This document shows positions 34,690 through 45,555 of a stretch of DNA of 64,000 nucleotides, one piece after another. The position numbers were made by a program, and so were the translations under genes. The notes below the pieces were generated by a model. The model did no database searches. It was given only the letters and a program-made list of their open reading frames with translations, and had not been told where the DNA came from. This DNA is from Diplonema papillatum (taxonomy: Eukaryota; Euglenozoa; Diplonemea; Diplonemida; Diplonemidae): contig JAPJBO010001095.1 of assembly GCA_030068145.1 (NCBI GenBank), positions 1-64,000 of the forward strand. The letters are read 5' to 3'. The stretch's first letter is position 1, and every line of letters begins with the position of its first letter.

Positions 34690-35811
34690 GCTTAGTTCCC
34701 AGCTACGGTGCAAGTTTGCATGAGCTCAGTGTGGCATACTACTTGGGCAGCTGTTTGGGCCGTGGCCCAGCACTTGCCGCACGAAGCCACCTCTCTCCAA
34801 GACGGGCACGACCCGAAAGGAGGCAAAGGGGGGAACGTGGCAGGAGGGACAGCCTGGGTTGGCAACGGAAACACAGGACTGGGGGTTGTGCCAAGGGGCG
34901 GAGCCGTGACAGGCGGAGGGGACGGGGGCGGACCCCAAGGGAAGCCAAAGAACGGTGGTGCGTTCGAGGATGCCGGTGTGCTCTCCCTTTCAAAAATACT
35001 CGGAGGGGCCGCCTGGTGCTTTTTTTTGCAGGATCGGCATTTCCTCGGAGTTACGCAAAAGCGCCTCAAAGAAATGCGGTTTTCTTGTTTTATTCTTTTA
35101 CTTGCTAGTAGAAACATTGGACCGGGCAAATCTTGGGGTGTTCGCCAAGAAAGTTGAAGTATGGCTAAAGATAAAGTGGTGTCACCTGAGGGGGTAATCT
35201 CAGGGCCGCCCACGTGATAAGCCGTTAAGCATTGAGTTCTTTTAAGTACATGAACCACATGGATTAGCATGCACATAAGCCGTTAAGCAGCGGCTGCCGG
35301 CTTATCCCGCGACACCTTTTATATGTACGTTCTAGAAAGAGTAGCGTTGGCACAAAAAAGCAAGTGGGACTTGTGTTCAGCATATTTACGAGTATCTGAT
35401 TTTGGGCTGAATCCGTGCTGCACTGGCACTACTGGGACATCAGCTGGCCGTTCTAACCCAAACTGCCGCGTACCTGCCGGGTTTGCAGACGCACTGCCCG
35501 TCGGGAAGCGAGCGCAAGCAGGCCCCGGTGGAAGCATGAAGTCAGGCAGGAGACGAACTGCGCAGAATGAGCGCAGGCCGAGCACCAAGAGCAGGCCGGG
35601 GTGTTTAAGAGCAGTGCAGTTTGAGAAGGAGCCCAAAGGCGATGCAACAGCACCGAAACGGAAGCACAACCCGAGGACAGCCAACAGCAGACCTCCCAGG
35701 GCAGGGAAGAGGCTACGGTCCGATGAACCCCCTTGTGAATACCATCCAACGACTGTGACAAGCACGCTGAATGCCGGACGCTAGCATCTGACAAAGTCAT
35801 GCACGACTCAG
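34690..35811. other. Gene-free stretch
   Basis: Several overlapping ORFs of up to 194 codons on both strands, with no domain and no agreement on frame. Two ATAAGCCGTTAAGCA repeats lie near 35217 and 35276. Confidence 0.5.
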
Positions 35812-35952
35812 CCGGGTCTTAACGCGAGATGAAAGGCATTGGCCTAACGATCCTTTGGTCTCGCTTCATGTTCAAGGGATGAAGCCGGAGGTGACAGAAA
35901 AATTACCACAGGGATAACTGGCTTGTGGCAGCCAAGCGTTCATAGCGACGTT

Positions 35953-35984
<32 letters not shown>

Positions 35985-36032
35985 ACCTAGACAAGCAGAA
36001 TTGTCTAAGGGTTGGATTGTTCACCCACTAAC

Positions 36033-36066
<34 letters not shown>

Positions 36067-36250
36067 TAGGTTGGTTTTACCCTACTGATGGAGAGAGCCC
36101 ATCGGGCCAGCGCATTCCGACAGCAATACGGGGTAGTACGAGAGGAACTCCCGTTTCTAGTCCCTGGTATCTACGGTTGTTCGATCGGACAGTGCCGTGA
36201 TGCTACCCTCACTTCGTGCCAATGGACTACTACGAGACATGCAATAGGTT
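35812..36250 (+). rRNA. Cytosolic LSU (28S) rRNA fragment, domains V-VI
   Basis: Contains near-universal LSU blocks in the right order: GTGACAGAAAAATTACCACA, GGGATAACTGGCTTGTGGCA, TTGATCCTTCGATGTCGGCT, GTTGGATTGTTCACCCACTA, AACGTGAGCTGGGTTTAGAC, the sarcin-ricin loop AGTACGAGAGGAAC, and a GCCGTGATGCTACC-like block. Conservation at peptidyl-transferase and sarcin-ricin positions looks intact. The rest of the LSU, 5.8S and SSU are absent in the window, so this is either an inserted rDNA piece or one piece of a naturally fragmented rRNA. R3 follows at once, and a decayed relative lies at 14430-14600. Confidence 0.88.
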
Positions 36251-36257
36251 GTATTCT

Positions 36258-36335
36258 TGTTTCCCCGACGACAGCAAGTGTCAGACTAGCCCACCCGAAG
36301 GCAGTTGGCTTCTTTAGGCAGGTTTCCTCTACAAT
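36258..36335 (+). repeat. Dispersed repeat R3, copy adjacent to the LSU fragment
   Basis: GACGACAGCAAGTGTCAGAC, CCCACCCGAAGGCAGTTGG and TTTAGGCAGGTTTCC follow the rRNA fragment by a few bases. Confidence 0.8.
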
Positions 36336-36482
36336 ATTTACCGTATTTCTTTTTCGTGAAATGGGCAGTTTTGTTCCTTCGCTTACACCACCGTGTGTTG
36401 TTTTTTCACTCACGTATATTTTCCCGTTGTGTTTGTGTGTCCTGTCGTGTAGGGGGTAGACCCGCATGATCTATTGCACGTC

Positions 36483-36845
36483 CACTTCAACACCGCGATG
36501 GTCCCGTCTGCACCGTGTTTCGGTCCTTTAAGCCACGGACACATAAGGCGGACCATCATCAGCGCGGAACCTGAGTGTCTGCAGACAGGACAGCGGTGTG
36601 AGTCTGGTTTGTCAGGCGGCTGTTCGTAGCTCGGCACAGCCAGGTGCCGTGCTACTAGAGCACAGGCGAATCCGTCACGGGGAGCAGGCCCCTACAACCG
36701 TGTCGGAGCAACCAGTTTACAACTCGCCCTGATTGTGACTGCGACTCGCTAGGCAGCACTGACTTGTCTTCTTTTTACGGTGGCAATCTGCGAAGTAAAC
36801 TCCGCAGAGCACAGTGGACATGGGTTGCCGTGTGCAGCACCAAAG
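36483..36845 (+). repeat. Dispersed repeat R1, long copy
   Basis: Starts within the first module (AACACCGCGATGGTCCCG) and continues through CTGAGTGTCTGCAGACAGGA, TCACGGGGAGCAGGCCCC and the 3' extension (GACTGCGACTCGCTAGG..., TTCTTTTTACGGT, CTCCGCAGAG) shared with 23880-24010. Confidence 0.88.
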
Positions 36846-37180
36846 AGCGGGGGAAGGCAATTTTCCGCACCCTCCACAAAACGTGCGTGGTTCGCAGCCA
36901 CATTTTTGCGGGTAAGTCCCGGCGCCGTGTCGAGCCCCTTCCGTGCAACGGTCATTGCATCCACGCACACGACAGACGGGCAGCAGAGAATCCTGAAATG
37001 GATAATCTGAGCGCGCCCGAGAAGCACGACAACGACGCAAGGCCCGGTGGCTGCTGAATAGTTGAGCAGATCTTGGCAGAACAGATAGAAAAAGACAAGG
37101 TGTGCGGGTACAGCGATTACCCTCTGCTAGAACTTTCTCATGCGCAGCCGTTGGTCCGGGAAGGTTTTCCCTTGCGGCTA
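36846..37180. other. Spacer
   Basis: No coding signal. Confidence 0.5.
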
Positions 37181-37235
37181 TTGTTTAGCGGAACTCGCCT
37201 GCTGGTAAGTTGCATGCAGTACGCTGTCAGCTACG
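37181..37235 (-). repeat. Dispersed repeat R5, short diverged copy
   Basis: AGCGGAACTCGCCTGCTGGT and GCAGTACGCTGTCAGCTACG match the middle of 32733-32818. Confidence 0.75.
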
Positions 37236-38082
37236 ACTCCGTAGCACCACCAATAAAATGTAAACACTGCTCGTTCCTTTTCGTCTGCTCGGTTCATTGC
37301 ACGTTTCTTCCCCTTGATTCGGTTGAACGGCAACTCGAGGATGCCTGTTATTTGGGATACCTCGGTGGGCGGCACTTGAGCATCGTTCCATTTGAGTGTT
37401 GCTTGTAGGAAACGTCTCTGCACACCCCCCCACCCAGCCAGATAAGGGGGCTGGACGGCTTCGCTGATGATGGACTCCTCCTTTTGGACTACCCCTTGGG
37501 TAGGGGAGCAGAGAAATGGGTAAAATAAAACGGAAGAGCGGGTTGCCCATTGATAAAACTCACGGGACGGCTGGTGCCATGAAGCTCCCCCGCAGAGCTC
37601 AGAGGGCACTGGTCAGTCCCTGGTTCGTGGATAGCTGACAACGCGACTCTTTTCAGCACTACCAAACTTCCGCGTCGCCGCAATGCATTGTGAAGGCTGA
37701 AAAGAAGACGTAGGCACAGCGTGGTTCGGTGGTTGATCAGATTTCCTGGCCTGGAAAAAAAAAAAGAAACAAGGTAAAAACGAGTGGGAAATCGATCGAC
37801 CGGCACGCACAACCAAAAAATTTAGACCTGTCTTGTCCGAGTGAAAGTTCACTTGAAACTCCGGGGTTTTACAGTCTCCGAGGTTTCAGCAATAGAAATA
37901 TCCTTTACACGCAACGCGTTCTCAAAGGTGGCGGTCGTAGTGTTGGGTACTTGTGGCGCAGTGTAGGCTACGTTGCGGTCATCTATTTGCGTTTAGGTGA
38001 CCTGCACAACAATTTTCGCAGCAAGTGTGCACAAGTGCGGAAATACGTTTTAGGGCGTTTCGAGGCTCGGTTATATAACGTT
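37236..38082. other. Gene-free stretch
   Basis: Short ORFs only. Confidence 0.5.
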
Positions 38083-38122
38083 TTTTGTGTTGCCGTCGAT
38101 CCCGAGGGACGATCAGTTTGGT
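38083..38122 (+). repeat. Dispersed repeat R7, copy 1
   Basis: A 40-bp block (CCGTCGATCCCGAGGGACGA then TCAGTTTGGT) that matches 47624-47663 at all but one base. A weaker echo is at about 40424. Confidence 0.9.
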
Positions 38123-38185
38123 CTGCGAGCTCTGTGTTTCTCTTTTCCAAGCGACATGCCAGAGGGATTTACGAAAGAATTTCCT

Positions 38186-38221
38186 GAGAGAGAGAGAGAG
38201 AGAGTGTGTGTGTGTGTGTGT
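38186..38221. repeat. (GA)n(TG)n compound microsatellite
   Basis: GA units run directly into TG units. Confidence 0.95.
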
Positions 38222-38760
38222 AGACCTGTTTTCACGTGGTGCCTTCCTCTGCGAAAGGCGTCCACGCCTCCTTCAGTTGCAAGTAACCGCTGAGGTTGCG
38301 AGTAGGGGTCCGTATTCAACTGGGGGTGGTGTCTCGTACAGGACCTCACGATCCCTTCATTGGCAGCTTCACACTCGCCGCAACGCTCCAGTCTCTGGGC
38401 AGTGCAGAATTGCATCCGCGGCCTCGGGCCATCTGCTGTTTATACCGGCAGCAGGTCTCCGCTAGCAGGCGCTTCTTCGCACATCCCTTGCATTTGCTTT
38501 CCTATGTTGGGCACGACCCCTTTTCCCGAACTGGGGGGTCCCTACAGCTGCCTGTAGGGAGAGAGAGGAGAGAGAGAGGAGAGAGAGCAGCGCACGAGAG
38601 TCACCTGGCAACAACGCGCCCACCTGATACCCTTGCTCCTGAGCACAACACCTCCATCCCCAATCTTCTCCGCGCCGGGAAGCTCCCGCACCGGCCCAGA
38701 GCTCAACCTTTTTTCAAAGGGAGCCAAGGGCCAGAACAGGAACTTTGACGCGAAAAAAAA
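38222..38760. other. Gene-free stretch
   Basis: Includes a short GAGAGAG(GA) cluster near 38558-38588. No coding signal. Confidence 0.5.
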
Positions 38761-38828
38761 TGGCGAGGGGGTGAGGGCCTGAGAGGGGGTGAGGGCCTGT
38801 GAGGGGGTGAGGGCCTGAGAGAGGGTAT
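38761..38828. repeat. G-rich tandem repeat, about 19-bp unit
   Basis: Three to four units of GAGGGGGTGAGGGCCTG with small variations. The runs of G are spaced so that a G-quadruplex is possible. Confidence 0.9.
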
Positions 38829-38993
38829 TTTAGCGGGTGAGGGGTCACCTCGCGACGAAATCTCAAAGCTTGTCTCGACCTTGATCTCGGGCGAGAGTGT
38901 TTCCTATGTAGCGCGCATATTTCGCCGGGGCGGGCCGTGTTCACCGCGTCTTCTTCGGTTGCGACCCTCTGCACGCTCCTGCACCCGGAACCT

Positions 38994-39138
38994 AGAGTGC
39001 GTGGGTGTTTGATCTCAGTTGTGGGTAATCCCTGCGCGGAATATAGCCCACAGAGCGCGTGTGTGTTAGATCTCAGTTGTCGGTAATCCTTGCGCGGGAT
39101 ATCGCCCATAGAGTGCGTGTGTGTGTGTGTGTGTGTGC
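38994..39138. repeat. 58-bp tandem repeat, about 2.3 units, plus (GT)n
   Basis: Units start at 38994, 39052 and 39110 with AGAG(T/C)GCGTG and contain GATCTCAGTTGT and GCGCGG. The last unit runs into a GT microsatellite. Confidence 0.92.
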
Positions 39139-40019
39139 GTCCAGAACGCGCACCGCTGCCGGCTGCCGCAGCTGGCATTTTTACTGGCTGCGTTCGTCGT
39201 GGCCACGAGCACAGGACCCGCATATAAATCCCCGCAGACATCCGCTCGGGCAGCTGCCTGTTGACTTCCCCACCCGCTTCGGAGTCGGAGATTGAATTTC
39301 CACGTTTTTTTAGCTGGTTTGTGTTGCTCGGGGGATCGAATGTCCAGGTGCCCAGGCCTGGGGACATCGCGCAGTAGGTGGTGTGGAAAGATTTTGGTGG
39401 CGGTTCAATGTTAGGCGGAATGCACCCGCATGTTTGAGACGAACATCAAGTCTTCCTCGAAGAGAAAACGAGAGAAAAAAGTGAGGGAAGGGAGTGCCGC
39501 AGATAGGGAATGAAAATCATGAGGGCTAACGTAATCATAGGGCCCGTTGGTTCCTCTTTCCCCGCGCACGTTCGTTCGTTTAACGCAGACCAGTTTCCAA
39601 AGTGAGAGCTCGTCGGCGGGTCCTTTGAATGGGAAATCCCGGTCCTATTCCCGTGCGAGCGCAACTTTTTTGGTTCCATCATTTTCATCGCCGGAAGTAC
39701 CTTCATGGGACTATGTGGACCGGCAGGGGGGTAAACCGAGACTGGTTGTCGGATTCATATCGACGCAAAATCGCATTCGACTCGCCGAATGTAGACAAAA
39801 CACGATCAGCTGAAAGCCGACCGATTGTTGGTCGGATCGCATCAGCCGACCTGTATCGAATTTGACCATTTGGGCAGCGCTGGCTCCAAGAAGTTCCCAA
39901 TAGCCTTGTCGCATGCCAATTTGTAGCCCGCTTTGTTGATACTGCGGACGGATTGGTTCGTTTTCTGCGGTTGGTGGTGAACGTTTTGTTGTTTACTTTT
40001 GCTTTTCCTGTGTCGTCGC
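39139..40019. other. Gene-free stretch
   Basis: No coding signal or shared repeat found. Confidence 0.5.
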
Positions 40020-40043
40020 TTTTTTTTTTTTTTTAGAGTGAAT

Positions 40044-40084
<41 letters not shown>

Positions 40085-40192
40085 ACAAGGTATTTGCGAT
40101 ATCTGAGATTTTGCTCTAATAGGGATTAGCTTCATTTTGCTTCAATTGTCCAAATCCCGTTTCAATGGCTATTTTTTTTTTTTTTTTTTTTT
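40020..40192 (-). repeat. Three poly-T tracts (T15, T39, T21)
   Basis: T runs at 40020-40034, 40045-40083 and 40172-40192, i.e. poly-A on the minus strand. They could be tails of retroposed sequences on the minus strand, but I see no recognisable body. Confidence 0.85.
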
Positions 40193-41088
40193 CTGGACGA
40201 AGCTTATGGTTAGGCTCTCCAAGGGACCTGAATCCTCGTGAGGCGGACAGCGATCGTATCCCACGCCTCTACCGGACGCCGTGTTTTTGCACTTACTTTG
40301 TACTTCTCCTCGATCACCGATTCTTCCAATTTACGCCAGCTGACGGATTTGGGACGGGAAGCTAACGCCCTAGCTCTAACGTATTTAAAAATCGTGAAAA
40401 GGGGGGGAAAGCTTCTTTTTGTGGTCCGTCGATCCCCCGAGGGTCGCTTTTACGGGATGGTGTATTCAGGGATTTAAACAGATAAGAATTTCCCGAAAGT
40501 GTGAGCGGGAAAGTGAGGTATCGAACAAAGTGAAACCGAACCTGCGTAGCCTTCTGACTGTTGCGTTCCCGTGCCATTTTGGGGGTGGTGTCACTCGGTG
40601 GAATGGCGATCAGGCTGACGGCTGTTTAGTGAGGAATTGCATTAGTACTATCGTCCCTCGGGACTACTGACAGGCCTTCAACTACCCTGAGCAGCGCACT
40701 GTGCACGTGTTAGCCATTAGCCGTGCTTGCACACGTGGACGGGACCACCGCGAGGAGGTTGGCAACTCCGATTTAGATCCCCCACGGCTGCTGTTCCTAA
40801 GACTTGCTTGTTTTTCTCGTCGGCTGTTTGGGGCTGCTTCTGACGAAGCTTTCCGGCGGCGGCTTGCACGTGGCCAAGCCGATCCACCCATTAAATCTTT
40901 TTGTATGAGCACCTGCTTCGTAGGAAATACTTGAGGAAACTGCCAGTTGCGAAATCTCAAACTTGACACAAGCTACCAGCAGCAGTTGCAACCGTCACCC
41001 ATCCGGAGTCACGTAGCGAAAGGCAGGCATAGTGTGGTACTCATCAGCATGCCGGTGAGTCCAATACCAATCGCAAAGGAGATAAGTG
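40193..41088. other. Gene-free stretch
   Basis: A weak R7 echo lies near 40424. Nothing else. Confidence 0.5.
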
Positions 41089-41160
41089 TGTTGTAGCCCG
41101 CACGAATCTGGTTTTAGTTGCGGGCGTAAGCGTTCGAAAAAGACCTACTTAGTAGTCGCG
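41089..41160 (+). repeat. Dispersed repeat R4, short copy
   Basis: TGTTGTAGCCCGCACGAA ... TTGCGGGCGTAAGCGTTC, as at 22422. Confidence 0.8.
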
Positions 41161-41623
41161 GTGGCCACGAGCACAGGACCCATCTGAAAGATATCTAATC
41201 CCTGGACCAGTTTCTCGTACGCGCGTTCCCATGTTGATGGCAGGGATGCGCCGCACGAGTTCTCTGGCTTCGTGTTTCCTTTGATTTCTTTCTTCGTTTT
41301 CCTGGGGGTAAGCAGGGGTTTCTCTGTTCATCAGTTTTGATTCACAAGGGGCGTTCAAGAGTGTTTTCTTTAACACCACGCCTTCACCGGGGAAAATCGG
41401 TCGGGTAGTTTGTGCAATCACCTGTTTAAACCAACACGCTACCGTGAGAAAATATCCGCTACATAATCTGCTGGAAAAAGAAATGCGTCGACCCTTTCGA
41501 AAATGTTCCTTCTTGTTTAATAGTACAGACACTCGATTAACAGTTGCGTTGTATATTTTTGTGCCTCCGGGTGACGTTTCACAATGCATTTCTTGTTCGC
41601 AACACGAATGAATGTGCTTGGGA
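41161..41623. other. Gene-free stretch
   Basis: Nothing recognised. Confidence 0.5.
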
Positions 41624-41876
41624 GATTGCAAGAACGTGCTTGGAATGGGTATGTGCTCAACACCGCACTGGTCCCGTCTGCGCTGTGTTTCGATCCTTTA
41701 AGCCACGGACACATAAGGCGGACCATCATCAGCGCGGAACCTGAGTGTCTGCAGACAGGACAGCGGTGTGAGTCTGGTTTGTCAGGCGGCTGTTCGTAGC
41801 TCGTCACAGCCAGGACCACCCGTGCTACAAGAACACAGCCGAATCCGTCACGGGGAGAAGGCCCTACAACCGTGTC
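41624..41876 (+). repeat. Dispersed repeat R1, reference copy
   Basis: The cleanest copy of modules 1-3: GCAAGAACGTGCTTGGAATG, CACTGGTCCCGTCTGCGC, TTTAAGCCACGGACACATAA, CTGAGTGTCTGCAGACAGGA, CAGGCGGCTGTTCGTAGCTC, CCGTCACGGGGAG and CCCTACAACCGTGTC. Confidence 0.92.
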
Positions 41877-42408
41877 TGAATGTGCGTGGGGGTTATTTTT
41901 CTTTATGTTTTTCTAAAAAAAGTCTTTGGTGCTGATTGGTTTTTCGATCGTTTCATTTTGCCGATGGTTGTGTTTGCTTGGTATTCCTTCTTTTGCTTCC
42001 TGTGATCTTCGCCTTTTTTTTTAGGATTTTCGTTCTTGATAAGGCAGTCTGATGACCAAGCAGTGAAGAGAAAAAAGAAAGAAATGTTGGCGACGTCAGT
42101 CAGGCATTCAGGCTGCTGGACTCGGAGCGGCCACAAAACTGGGCCACCCAAGAAGGCTTGGGTCCCGCTTTTGAGTGGCCGTTCACTGCCGCGTTTGATA
42201 AATCAACCGCTGACTTTCGAAGTGCGTGTGTTGCTCTAGCATCAACAAGGCAAGCCCCGCAAAAGTCTGCGCGATTTAACCCGCAGAGAAAACGGCTGGC
42301 CACCCGAGCACCCCCCGTACCACAAAAGGGGGAAAAAAAAAAAGGCGCCCGCAAAAGGCTGTGGCAGGGGGAGGGCTGCCGCCCTGGTTCAAGAAAAAGG
42401 AACGGGGA
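41877..42408. other. Spacer between two R1 copies
   Basis: No coding signal. Confidence 0.5.
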
Positions 42409-42489
42409 ATTGCAAGAATGTGCTTGGAATGGGTATGTGCTCGACACCGCACTGGTCCCGTCTGCGCCGTGTTTCGGTCCTTTAAGCCA
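42409..42489 (+). repeat. Dispersed repeat R1, 5' module only
   Basis: Ends at TTTAAGCCAC, nearly the same truncation point as at 15990-16078. Confidence 0.9.
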
Positions 42490-43432
42490 CAAAAAGGAAC
42501 GGGGAAGGGGGTAAATGAGGGAAGGCTAAGAGAAGAAGAAAAACAAACAAAGGCGGTACCCCCCGAAAACCGAAGAAACGAAGTACGCAAGACTTCACGC
42601 AAACTACGCAATACGGGGCGGGGCTACATTTTAATACTCCAAATATGCACCATCATCATCACAAACTTGCGACGTGAAAGTAGCCGCGCAGTACTACCAT
42701 CGTAACTTGCCACTGCGGTGAAAAAGTCCAGTGCACTTATATGGCCCTCGCCGTTTCACAAACCCCGCAGAAACTACGCATAAACTGCAGGAACTAGGGG
42801 TTTCGGGGGTACCAAAGGAGTGAAAGAAGAAAGCTCAGATGAGATCAGCAGAGCAAACCTGCCGGAGAGTTTGGGGGGGGGGGGGTCATTCGTCTCCTGC
42901 TTGGTTTGGTTGGTGACGTTGCAGCGGTCTTTGGGTTTTGGTGAGTTGGGGGGGGGGGGGGGGGGGCTGGAGGGTATGGAAAATAATTGTACAGAAGAAT
43001 CCCACGTGCAGGCCTGAAGGTTGGCGCGAACAAAAACAAGCGCCGCTGCACGGAAGCCTTTCATCCTGGAAGCCGTCACTGAGCCGGTCCACCCCCCGCT
43101 GATAGACTGCTGATGGCCTCTGATACTTTGAAGTACAATGCAAAGAACCTGTGGCGATAATCTCATCGCCGCGTCGCGGTCTTCTCTTCGCATGTGAAGT
43201 GACATGCATTCCGCCTGTTCAGCTCGTCTTTGACGTCGTCGCATGCAGGCGCGCACTAGGCGGGCCCCTTTTCTCCTTCGTTTGCTCGCCCGGCTTCATC
43301 TATTGCGCGTCGACCCCCCTCTGGGGACTGTAATAGACTGCTAATAGACAGCTGCAGCGATTCGATGCGGATTCAGGGGATGGTGGACCGGCTCAGTCAT
43401 GGAAGGAATTGCCTTCAGGAACACTGGACACC
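42490..43432. other. Gene-free stretch with two poly-G tracts
   Basis: G13 at about 42873 and G19 at 42948-42966. No coding signal. Confidence 0.6.
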
Positions 43433-43520
43433 TGTGCGTGTCCGAGTCGCCTTCCCGGGGTGCGGAGGGGGCCCTGTGCGTGTCGCCTTCCGGGGTGCGG
43501 AGGGGGTGTGTGTGCCGCCT
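43433..43520. repeat. About 40-bp GC-rich tandem duplication
   Basis: GTGCGTGTC...CGCCTTCC(C)GGGGTGCGGAGGGGG occurs twice in a row with one small indel. Confidence 0.85.
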
Positions 43521-44117
43521 TCTGAGTGGCTGACAACCTGCACACTTTCTCCAGCTCGCACACATCCAGGAAACTAAAACGATTTGCAGAGGGGGAATCC
43601 GGATCTCTACGCAGCATGTTGTGGTGTGTGGTGCTATGTAGCATACCGCATACGTCCACATGTCCTCGTCCGACTACGCTGCTAGTGGATGTAGTGCTAA
43701 GGGCTGCTGATAGCATACTACGTAGTGTATGTAGTACGAAATTATTATACCCGATACGCAAGCACCGCAAACTTAGCGCCGAAAACGTGGAACCGGGAAG
43801 CGGGGATGAAGCAGTTTGCCAGCTTGCACCGCGACGCTGCCAGTGAAAACTGAGCCGGCCCTAATCGTGTGACCACCGGACTAGAACTCGTCAATAAAAT
43901 GCAATCAGGGCCAATAGAGACTCATAAAAATTAGGGGTCTCAATCGTGTGTGTGTGTGTGTGTGTGTGTGCGCGTGCATGAATCGGCCACCCCGCCCTTC
44001 TGAGATGAACGGATCTTCTGGAACAACAGGTAACCCTTCCTACTGTTTTCCCAGGAGATCCATTCCCAGGCCCGGAGAGCCTCGGCCGGGCACGCCGGGG
44101 TTTTTTTAGCGGCCTGC
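43521..44117. other. Gene-free stretch with a (GT)n tract at 43946-43970
   Basis: No coding signal. Confidence 0.6.
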
Positions 44118-44289
44118 TAAAGGGGGGGTCGAATAATAACAGTTATTTGACACACGTCTGGTTGTCTGAAACACGACCACGATTTGATCCTGCTACTGTT
44201 CGGCTACCCGGAACTTTTTTTTATTATTCGACAAAATGATACGAATAATAACACGAGTGCATGTCATTATTCGACCCCCCCCCCCTTTA
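44118..44289. mobile_element. MITE-like element with terminal inverted repeats (172 bp)
   Basis: The left end TAAAGGGGGGGTCGAATAAT and the right end are inverted copies that differ mainly in G/C run length (7 versus 11) and one base. An internal inverted repeat (TTATTATTCG, 11-base loop, CGAATAATAA at 44221-44251) re-uses the TIR core. There is no ORF. A target-site duplication is not certain. I cannot assign a superfamily. Confidence 0.65.
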
Positions 44290-44452
44290 CTACACGCGAC
44301 TGGCCACTCAGCACGTGAACGTGGTCCTCCGGATGTGATTGGATGGAGGCAGGGATGCAGTTTCTACGAGCGCGGAAAATAGTATCGCTGCTCTTCCAAC
44401 ACTTTTCGATGACTCGCTAGTGGCAGACTCCGGTCAAAGAACAAACGTTGAA

Positions 44453-44602
44453 GACGAAGGTTCGTCGCCTACAGGCGAGCGTAGTTTACTCCAGTATTTC
44501 GCAAAGACGAAGGTTCGTCGCCTATGGGCGAGCGTAGTTTACTCCAGTATTTCGCAAAGACGAAGGTTCGTCGTCTATGGGTGAGCGTACTCTAGTATTT
44601 CA
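44453..44602. repeat. 53-bp tandem repeat with paired mini-hairpins, about 2.8 units
   Basis: Units start at 44453, 44506 and 44559. Each holds GACGAA-GG-TTCGTC followed by a second short stem (GCCT-AC-AGGC in unit 1), then AGCGTAGTTTACTCCAGTAT. Stem bases vary between units. Confidence 0.93.
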
Positions 44603-44739
44603 GCTTTTTTTGCAGCCCGACGGCCGCACAGATGGATCCATGCGCGAACACTGGAAGGTCCCTTGCAGTTGTTTCTGATCCCGGAACATAAGAGAGGGGT
44701 ATAGAAAGGTTGCAGTGACCTTTGAAAGGTGGGGAGGAA

Positions 44740-44945
44740 CGAGAGAACGCGCTCGGGATGCCTTGCAACACCCGCGGCCCGATCTGCAATGTGGTCGTGC
44801 TTTTCAAACCACTGAGCACGTTCACACAGGGCGGACCACTACCCAGCGCGAAACCTGAGTGTCAGGCACGAACATCGATATGGGTCTGGTTGGGGTTTTG
44901 GCAGTTGGTCTTCGTAGCTCGTTGCAGCCAGAGCATCACCTTTTT
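44740..44945 (+). repeat. Dispersed repeat R1, old diverged copy
   Basis: Keeps the module order (GAGAACGCGCTCGGGATG, CAGGGCGGACCACTA, CGCGAAACCTGAGTGTC, TTCGTAGCTCGTTGCAGCCAG) with many changes. Confidence 0.7.
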
Positions 44946-45011
44946 GCACGGGCATCCAGTCTGGTAAGTGGGCCAGTATCTGGATAAACAGTTAAAAGAC
45001 CCAGGGCGCGG

Positions 45012-45180
45012 GGGGATTGCTTGGAATGGATATGTGCTCAACACCTCACTGGTCCCGCATCGGCGCGGAGCCTGAGTGTCCGCAGACAGGACAGCGGTTT
45101 GTCAGGCGGCTGTTCGTAGCTCGTCACAGCCAGACCACCCGTGCTACCAGAGCACAGGCGAATCCGTCACGGGGAGGAGG
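45012..45180 (+). repeat. Dispersed repeat R1, copy with internal deletion
   Basis: Runs from GATTGCTTGGAATGG through TCACTGGTCCCGCATC, then jumps to GGCGCGGAGCCTGAGTGTC and continues to CCGTCACGGGGAGGAG. A G24 tract (45185-45208) follows. Confidence 0.88.
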
Positions 45181-45336
45181 GCGTGGGGGGGGGGGGGGGG
45201 GGGGGGGGTCGTTGTTATTGGTGCTGGTTTTGAGGGAGTGGGGGGGAGCTTGATGTATTGGATGACGCGACGTCGAAGTCGCAGAAATTGACAGTGGTTC
45301 CAAGGGGAGCGGGGCCGAGGAACCGGTAGAGCGTGA

Positions 45337-45555
45337 GGTTTGCTTCTCCATCCAGCGGTCGGCTGGTGGTCAACGAATGGCTTCTGTTTGCATGTTGCGG
45401 TGCCGGCCGCACGGGGTTTTCAGCCCCGCCGCAACACAGCTGGGTGTCTCTTCATACACGGGCGGCGCGTCTCATCCGAAAACAGGGCAAGCATTCTCTC
45501 TGTGCGGTGCGCTTGGCCTGGCTAGCTGCTCCAGACTCCTGGTACAAGCGCTTGT
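45337..45555 (+). repeat. Dispersed repeat R6, copy 2
   Basis: Partner of 30993-31201. Confidence 0.8.

Noticed and set aside
14430-36250. Complete rDNA unit
   Set aside because: Only the 3' LSU part is present; no SSU, 5.8S or 5' LSU blocks were found.
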